Assembly (NCBI GenBank): GCA_030609765.1
Contig: JAUWTE010000080.1
Coordinates: forward strand, 1-9,821
DNA length: 9,821 bases
Source: Acidobacteriota bacterium
Lineage (GTDB): Bacteria > Acidobacteriota > UBA890
Reading direction: 5' to 3'
Below the pieces are notes generated by a model. The model did not search any database. It was not told the origin of the DNA and was given only the letters and a program-made list of their open reading frames with translations. A program made the translations under genes and the position numbers. Shown here piece after piece: positions 6,011 through 9,821 of this stretch. How positions within the stretch are numbered: the stretch's first letter is position 1; every line of letters starts with the position of its first letter.

Positions 6011-7111
6011 ATGCTCGACATCCGAGAGATGGAGCTGAACATGGGGCCGCAGCACCCGTCTACCCACGGCGTGCTCCGCCTGATCCTCTATCTGGATGGC
6101 GAGACCGTCGTCGACTGCAAGCCGGTAATGGGCTACCTGCATCGCGGCACCGAAAAGCTCATGGAGACCCGCAACTACTACCAGAACGTTCCGTTCACCG
6201 ACCGCACCGACTACCTGGCCGCCCCCTACATGAACCTCGGTTACGTCGAGGCGGTCGAGAAGCTGGCCGGCTGGGAGGTCCCCGAGCGGGCGCAGTATGT
6301 TCGTACCGCCATCGCCGAGCTCACCCGCATCGCCAGCCACCTGCTCTGGCTCGGCACCCACGCTATGGACATCGGCGCTCAGACAATGGTCTTGTGGACC
6401 ATGCGTGAGCGCGAGGTGGTCCTCGATTTCTTCGAGTCTGCCCTCGGCGACCGGCTGACGACGTCGGCCTTCCGACCGGGTGGCCTGCGCCGCGAGCTGC
6501 CGGACGGATGGATCGACGCCGTTCTCGCTTTCTGCAAGACCTTTCCGGACCGGATCGACGAGTACGAGGCCCTGCTGAGCAGGAATCGTATTTGGCTGGC
6601 TCGCACGGTCGGCGTCGGCGTGATCAGCGGCCAGGACGCCATCGACCTCGGCCTGTCGGGTCCCATGTTGCGTGGCTCAGGCGTCCCCTACGACATTCGC
6701 AAGGAAATGCCATATGCCGCCTATGACAAGGTGGATTTCGACATCGCGGTCGAAGAGGAATGTGACAGCTACGCCCGCTACCTCGTGCGTCTCGTGGAGA
6801 TGCGCCAGGCCGTACTCATCGTCGAGCAGTGCCTCGATGCACTGCCGGAGGGTCCCATCCAGGGCAAGGTGCCCAAAACCCACAAGATCGAGGCGGGCCG
6901 TGAGGTCTACCACGTGGTCGAGAGCCCGCGGGGCGAGCTCGGTTATTACATTGTCTCGAGCGGAACCGGCGTGCCGTATAAATGCAAGATTCGCGCACCT
7001 TCGTTCGTGAACCTGCAGTCGCTGACTCCCATGAGCATAGGTCGCCTCGTTGCCGACGTAGTCACCATTATCGGCACCCTCGACATCGTTCTCGGAGACG
7101 TGGACCGATGA
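6011..7111 (+). CDS. nuoD: NADH-quinone oxidoreductase subunit D
   Basis: 49-kDa subunit of complex I, related to the large subunit of [NiFe] hydrogenases, forming the quinone-reduction site with NuoB. The 366-residue product begins MLDIREMELNMGPQHPSTHG. The quinone-site residues known from Thermus Nqo4 (His38, Tyr87) align with His19 and Tyr68 here, at the same offset. Other family motifs are GYLHRGTEKLME, RIASHLLWLGT, SGPMLRGSGVPYDIRK, SARGELGYY-like SPRGELGYY, and RAPSFVNLQSL; the C-terminus LDIVLGDVDR is typical. It is about 40 residues shorter than Thermus Nqo4 (409), mainly through a shorter N-terminus and a shorter segment before the GELGYY motif. The Ni-binding cysteines of hydrogenases are absent, as expected. 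The stop overlaps the nuoH start (ATGA). In many bacteria nuoE, F and G would follow; here nuoH does. Confidence 0.97.
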   Translation: MLDIREMELNMGPQHPSTHGVLRLILYLDGETVVDCKPVMGYLHRGTEKLMETRNYYQNVPFTDRTDYLAAPYMNLGYVEAVEKLAGWEVPERAQYVRTAIAELTRIASHLLWLGTHAMDIGAQTMVLWTMREREVVLDFFESALGDRLTTSAFRPGGLRRELPDGWIDAVLAFCKTFPDRIDEYEALLSRNRIWLARTVGVGVISGQDAIDLGLSGPMLRGSGVPYDIRKEMPYAAYDKVDFDIAVEEECDSYARYLVRLVEMRQAVLIVEQCLDALPEGPIQGKVPKTHKIEAGREVYHVVESPRGELGYYIVSSGTGVPYKCKIRAPSFVNLQSLTPMSIGRLVADVVTIIGTLDIVLGDVDR

Positions 7112-8157
7112 GCACCGAGCTTCTCATTCAGTATGGCGTCATCCCGATCATCCAGATCTTGGTGGTGATGATCGTAGTTTTGACGGTGGTCGCCTACGGT
7201 GTCTACGCCGAGCGCAAGATCCTCGCCTTCATCCATAGCCGCCTCGGTCCGATGAGGGTGGGACCCTGGGGCCTCTTCCAGCCCATCGCTGACGGCCTCA
7301 AGCTCCTGATGAAGGAGGATCTCCGGCCTTCCGTCGCCGATAGCCTGATCTTCGTCATGGCCCCCGCCATTCTGATGCTCGCCGCCTTCTCGGCGCTGAC
7401 CATGGTGCCATTCGGCGAGGGCACGACGATGTTCGGCTACGAAGTTCCGTACGTCATCGCCGACGTCAACATCGGCATCCTGGCGATGCTGGCTCTCTCG
7501 AGCTTGTCAGTTTATGCGGTCGTCCTCGGCGGCTGGTCGAGCAACTCGAAGTACCCACTGATCGGCGCCCTGCGCGGGGCTGCCCAGATGGTCTCCTACG
7601 AGGTCGCCCTGGCGTTCACCGTGGTGGCCACCCTGATGATCGCGGGAACCATGTCGACGGTGGGAATCGTCGAGGCCCAGCGCGAGCTCGGTGCTTGGTT
7701 TTTCATTCTCCAGCCGGTCGGCTTCGTCATCTTCGTCATCTGCATGGTGGCCGAAACCAATCGATTGCCCTTCGACCTGCCCGAGGCCGAGACCGAGCTG
7801 GTTTCCGGATATTTCACCGAGTTCTCGGGTATGCGCTGGGCTTTCTACATGCTCGGCGAATACGCCGCCATGATCGTCATGAGCTGCCTTGCCGTGACGC
7901 TCTATCTCGGCGGTTGGCTGCGGCCGTTCCCGAACTCGGAGCTCACCGCGTTTCTCGATGTCATCCCGGGTCCCCTGTGGTTCGTCCTCAAGGGATTCAT
8001 GTTCATGTACTTTTTCATGTGGATCCGTGGCACCTACCCGCGCTACCGCTATGACCAGCTCATGACGATAGGGTGGAAGGTCCTGATCCCAATCTCGATT
8101 GCGAACTTGTTCTTCACTGGAATCATCATCCTGCTGGTACAAGCAGCCGCTGGTTAA
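7108..8157 (+). CDS. nuoH: NADH-quinone oxidoreductase subunit H
   Basis: ND1 homologue: membrane subunit that forms the quinone entry chamber and links the redox arm to the proton channels. The product is 349 residues, a normal length, with about eight hydrophobic segments. Clear family motifs are YAERKILAFIHSRLGPMRVG (residues 33-52), FQPIADGLKLLMKED, and the cytoplasmic-loop motif AETNRLPFDLPEAETELVSGY starting at residue 215. The acidic residues of this last loop belong to the charged path from the quinone site. The reading frame stays open 42 codons further upstream inside nuoD, but the ATG at 7108 overlapping the nuoD stop (ATGA) is the natural start, with GGAG about 10 nt before it. 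Confidence 0.97.
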   Translation: MSTELLIQYGVIPIIQILVVMIVVLTVVAYGVYAERKILAFIHSRLGPMRVGPWGLFQPIADGLKLLMKEDLRPSVADSLIFVMAPAILMLAAFSALTMVPFGEGTTMFGYEVPYVIADVNIGILAMLALSSLSVYAVVLGGWSSNSKYPLIGALRGAAQMVSYEVALAFTVVATLMIAGTMSTVGIVEAQRELGAWFFILQPVGFVIFVICMVAETNRLPFDLPEAETELVSGYFTEFSGMRWAFYMLGEYAAMIVMSCLAVTLYLGGWLRPFPNSELTAFLDVIPGPLWFVLKGFMFMYFFMWIRGTYPRYRYDQLMTIGWKVLIPISIANLFFTGIIILLVQAAAG

Positions 8158-8168
8158 GGTAAGTGTAG

Positions 8169-8615
8169 ATGCCCGCACCTGAACGAAGCCTGCTGTTTCG
8201 GGTCTTCCTAATCGACCTGCTGATCGGGCTGTGGACAACGCTCAAGTACACGTTCAAGCCGAACGTCACTGTCCAATACCCCAAGGAGAGGGCCGCGGTT
8301 CATCCGAACTTCCGCGGCATCCTTCGGGTCGACGATGACAAGTGCATCGCTTGCTTCCTGTGCCAGAAGGCGTGCCCGGACAACTGCATCTACCTCGAGG
8401 GCGAAAAGGGTCTCTCCAAGGGCTCCAAATACGCGGCCTTCTTCTACATCGACCACGCTCGCTGCATGTTCTGTGGCCTCTGCGAAGAGGTCTGTCCGGT
8501 AGACGCCATTTACCACAGCATTGAATTCGCGGGCGCGACCTACAGTCGCGCCGACCTGGTCCACGATCTCGAGGTCCTGCATAAGGGCCACGCCATCGTC
8601 CACTACGAGCGATAA
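8169..8615 (+). CDS. nuoI: NADH-quinone oxidoreductase subunit I, 2x[4Fe-4S] ferredoxin-type
   Basis: TYKY/Nqo9 homologue that carries clusters N6a and N6b and passes electrons towards N2 in NuoB. The 148-residue product starts with a hydrophobic/amphipathic helix (about residues 7-27) that rests on the membrane beside NuoH. Two ferredoxin motifs follow: CIACFLCQKACP with Cys59, 62, 65 and 69, and CMFCGLCEEVCP with Cys99, 102, 105 and 109. All eight ligands are present; Cys73 is an extra non-ligand cysteine. AAG/AGG-like purines occur 9-12 nt before the ATG, and the gene begins 11 nt after nuoH. In the absence of NuoEFG in this operon, NuoI would be the point where an alternative electron donor docks (inference). 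Confidence 0.97.
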   Translation: MPAPERSLLFRVFLIDLLIGLWTTLKYTFKPNVTVQYPKERAAVHPNFRGILRVDDDKCIACFLCQKACPDNCIYLEGEKGLSKGSKYAAFFYIDHARCMFCGLCEEVCPVDAIYHSIEFAGATYSRADLVHDLEVLHKGHAIVHYER

Positions 8616-8618
8616 GCC

Positions 8619-9131
8619 GTGGAGCTACTCTTCTTCTACATCTTCGCAGCCGTCATTCTCGGCAGCGCGGTGATGATGGTCACGCGCCGGAATATGGTCC
8701 ACGCCGTGGTCTGGATGGTCATCACATTCATCGGCGTCGCCAGCCTCTATATCTTGCTCGAAGCCGAGTTCCTGGCTGCGGTGCAGATTCTCGTGTACAC
8801 CGGCGGAATCGTCGTGCTGTTCTTGTTCGTGATCATGCTGGTCAACCTGGGCGACATCTACCAGGTGGAATGGCTGCACCGGCAGTGGCTACCGGCACTT
8901 CTGCTGGCCCTTCTTCTGGTGACTGAGATTGGATTCATGGTATGGGTCGGCGCACAGGATGTGCCCGCCGCTCCGGAGCAGTCCGAGGCCATCCTTCGAG
9001 GCTTGGGCGGCAATGTAGAGACTCTGGGGATGGCTCTGTATACCGACTTCCTCCTGCCCTTCGAGGTCGCCTCGATGTTGCTCTTGGTGGCCATGATCGG
9101 TGCCATTTACCTGGCCAAGAAGCGAGTCTGA
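8619..9131 (+). CDS. nuoJ: NADH-quinone oxidoreductase subunit J
   Basis: ND6 homologue in the membrane arm, next to NuoA and NuoK, part of the hydrophilic axis that links quinone chemistry to pumping. The product is 170 residues with five hydrophobic helices (about 2-21, 27-47, 53-76, 88-110 and 144-165). The conserved helix-3 segment AEFLAAVQILVYTGGIVVLF includes Tyr60 and the Gly-Gly region that forms the pi-bulge in known structures. The start is GTG 8619, 3 nt after the nuoI stop: the family N-terminus (ELLFFYIFAAV) begins here, and the next ATG would remove most of helix 1. No strong Shine-Dalgarno is visible, which suggests coupling to nuoI. Confidence 0.95.
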   Translation: MELLFFYIFAAVILGSAVMMVTRRNMVHAVVWMVITFIGVASLYILLEAEFLAAVQILVYTGGIVVLFLFVIMLVNLGDIYQVEWLHRQWLPALLLALLLVTEIGFMVWVGAQDVPAAPEQSEAILRGLGGNVETLGMALYTDFLLPFEVASMLLLVAMIGAIYLAKKRV

Positions 9132-9132
9132 C

Positions 9133-9441
9133 GTGGGAACTCTGGGACTGAATCACTGCTTGCTGCTGTCGGCGCTGCTCTTCGGTATTGGTGCCATCGG
9201 CGTTCTGACCCGGCGCAACATCATCATGGTGTTGATGTGCCTCGAGCTCATGTTCAATGCGGCCAACATCAATCTGGTGGCCGTCGCGAGATTTCGCCCC
9301 GATCTCACCGGGCAGGTCTTTACGGTTTTCACTATCGCCGTGGCAGCGGCCGAGGTGGCGATCGGTCTGGGCCTGGTGATCTCAATGTTCCGGAATTCCC
9401 GAACCGTCAACATCGACGAGATACATCTACTGAAAGGCTGA
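9133..9441 (+). CDS. nuoK: NADH-quinone oxidoreductase subunit K
   Basis: ND4L homologue: a small membrane subunit of 102 residues (E. coli 100) with three transmembrane helices, forming part of a proton channel with NuoJ and NuoN. Both buried glutamates essential in the family are present: Glu38 in MCLELMFNAANINLV and Glu74 in AVAAAEVAIGLGLV (E. coli Glu36 and Glu72). I use GTG 9133, one base after the nuoJ stop, because it yields the normal N-terminus; an in-frame ATG at 9100 would add 11 residues that overlap nuoJ and do not fit the family. Confidence 0.95.
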   Translation: MGTLGLNHCLLLSALLFGIGAIGVLTRRNIIMVLMCLELMFNAANINLVAVARFRPDLTGQVFTVFTIAVAAAEVAIGLGLVISMFRNSRTVNIDEIHLLKG

Positions 9442-9456
9442 TGGTGAGATAGGACC

Positions 9457-9821
9457 GTGCTCGACCTGTTCTGGCTCATCCCGCTCGTTCCACTCGTAGG
9501 GGTCTTGATCAACGGCCTCTTTGGCCGCCGTTTCCTCAACGAGCGCCTCATCGGCATAATCGCCTGCTGCGCCATTTTCATCTCGTTGCTGATCGCAGTG
9601 GGAGCTGTTTGGGAGCTCGCTCAACTAGCGCCGGATCTCCGCCATCACGAAATCGTTCTGTTCGACTGGATCCCGGGTGGGTTGGTGAAGCTCGGTCCCG
9701 ACTCGGTGGCCGGCGACTCGGCAATGTTCAACGTCGAGCTCGGCTTCCTGCTCGATCCACTCTCCGCGGTGATGATTCTCGTGGTCACGGGTGTCGGCTT
9801 CCTGATCCACGTTTACGCTAC
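9457..9821 (+). CDS. nuoL: NADH-quinone oxidoreductase subunit L, N-terminal fragment cut by window end
   Basis: ND5 homologue, the distal antiporter-like proton-pumping subunit of complex I. About 121 residues are visible. Starting at GTG 9457 the product reads MLDLFWLIPLVPLVGVLING, a typical NuoL first helix, followed by a second hydrophobic segment, then LFDWIPGG and the hallmark LGFLLDPLSAVMILVVTGVGF leading to LIHVYA at the edge. The start is well bounded: an in-frame stop lies at 9445-9447 and GTG 9457 is the first start codon after it, with AGG just upstream, 15 nt beyond the nuoK stop. A loop around residues 65-90 (LVKLGPDSVAGDSAMF) precedes the family motif. Genes nuoM and nuoN are expected next. 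Confidence 0.93.
   Translation, partial: MLDLFWLIPLVPLVGVLINGLFGRRFLNERLIGIIACCAIFISLLIAVGAVWELAQLAPDLRHHEIVLFDWIPGGLVKLGPDSVAGDSAMFNVELGFLLDPLSAVMILVVTGVGFLIHVYA

Noticed and set aside
7507..8238. Minus-strand frame of 243 codons, Asp/Glu/His-rich, opposite nuoH
   Set aside because: Acidic/His-rich antisense frames are expected opposite hydrophobic membrane proteins in GC-rich DNA; nuoH is certain.

Overview
The window looks like chromosomal DNA from a high-GC (clearly above 60% by eye), Gram-negative-type bacterium. It is gene-dense, with Shine-Dalgarno starts and several GTG starts. The gene content (Rne/Rng-family ribonuclease, SelA, and a NADH-quinone oxidoreductase operon lacking nuoEFG between nuoD and nuoH) would fit Acidobacteriota or a related deep lineage. 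That placement is an inference; no marker in the window fixes the taxon.

Layout. (1) 1-1242, + strand: 3' part of an RNase E/G-family gene, open at the window edge. (2) 1322-2014 and 2049-3512, - strand: a caffeoyl-CoA-type O-methyltransferase with an apparent signal peptide, downstream of selA (L-seryl-tRNA(Sec) selenium transferase). They are 34 nt apart and probably co-transcribed, and they converge on the RNase gene. (3) 3511-3990, + strand: an unrecognised protein whose longest ATG reading frame begins on the same CCATGG site as selA, in the opposite direction. (4) 3991-4189: a non-coding stretch with a good sigma-70-type promoter candidate. (5) 4190-9821, + strand: tightly packed nuoA-B-C-D-H-I-J-K-L, with nuoL cut by the window end. 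Most junctions overlap or lie within about 15 nt; nuoB-nuoC (53 nt) is the exception.

The Nuo genes encode the quinone-reducing connecting module (NuoB, C, D, I, carrying cluster N2 and two ferredoxin-type clusters) and part of the proton-pumping membrane arm (NuoA, H, J, K, L). The NADH-oxidising module (NuoE, F, G) is absent from its usual place between nuoD and nuoH. Either it is encoded elsewhere or the enzyme takes electrons from another donor. SelA implies a selenocysteine pathway in this organism, but I saw no selB, tRNA-Sec gene or recoded TGA in the window.

No mobile element, CRISPR array, rRNA or tRNA was seen. I do not see a novel multi-gene system. The best second-look items are the roughly 100-residue Pro/Ala/Glu-rich extension on NuoC, the EFG-less operon, the exported-looking methyltransferase, and the unrecognised gene sharing its start site with selA.
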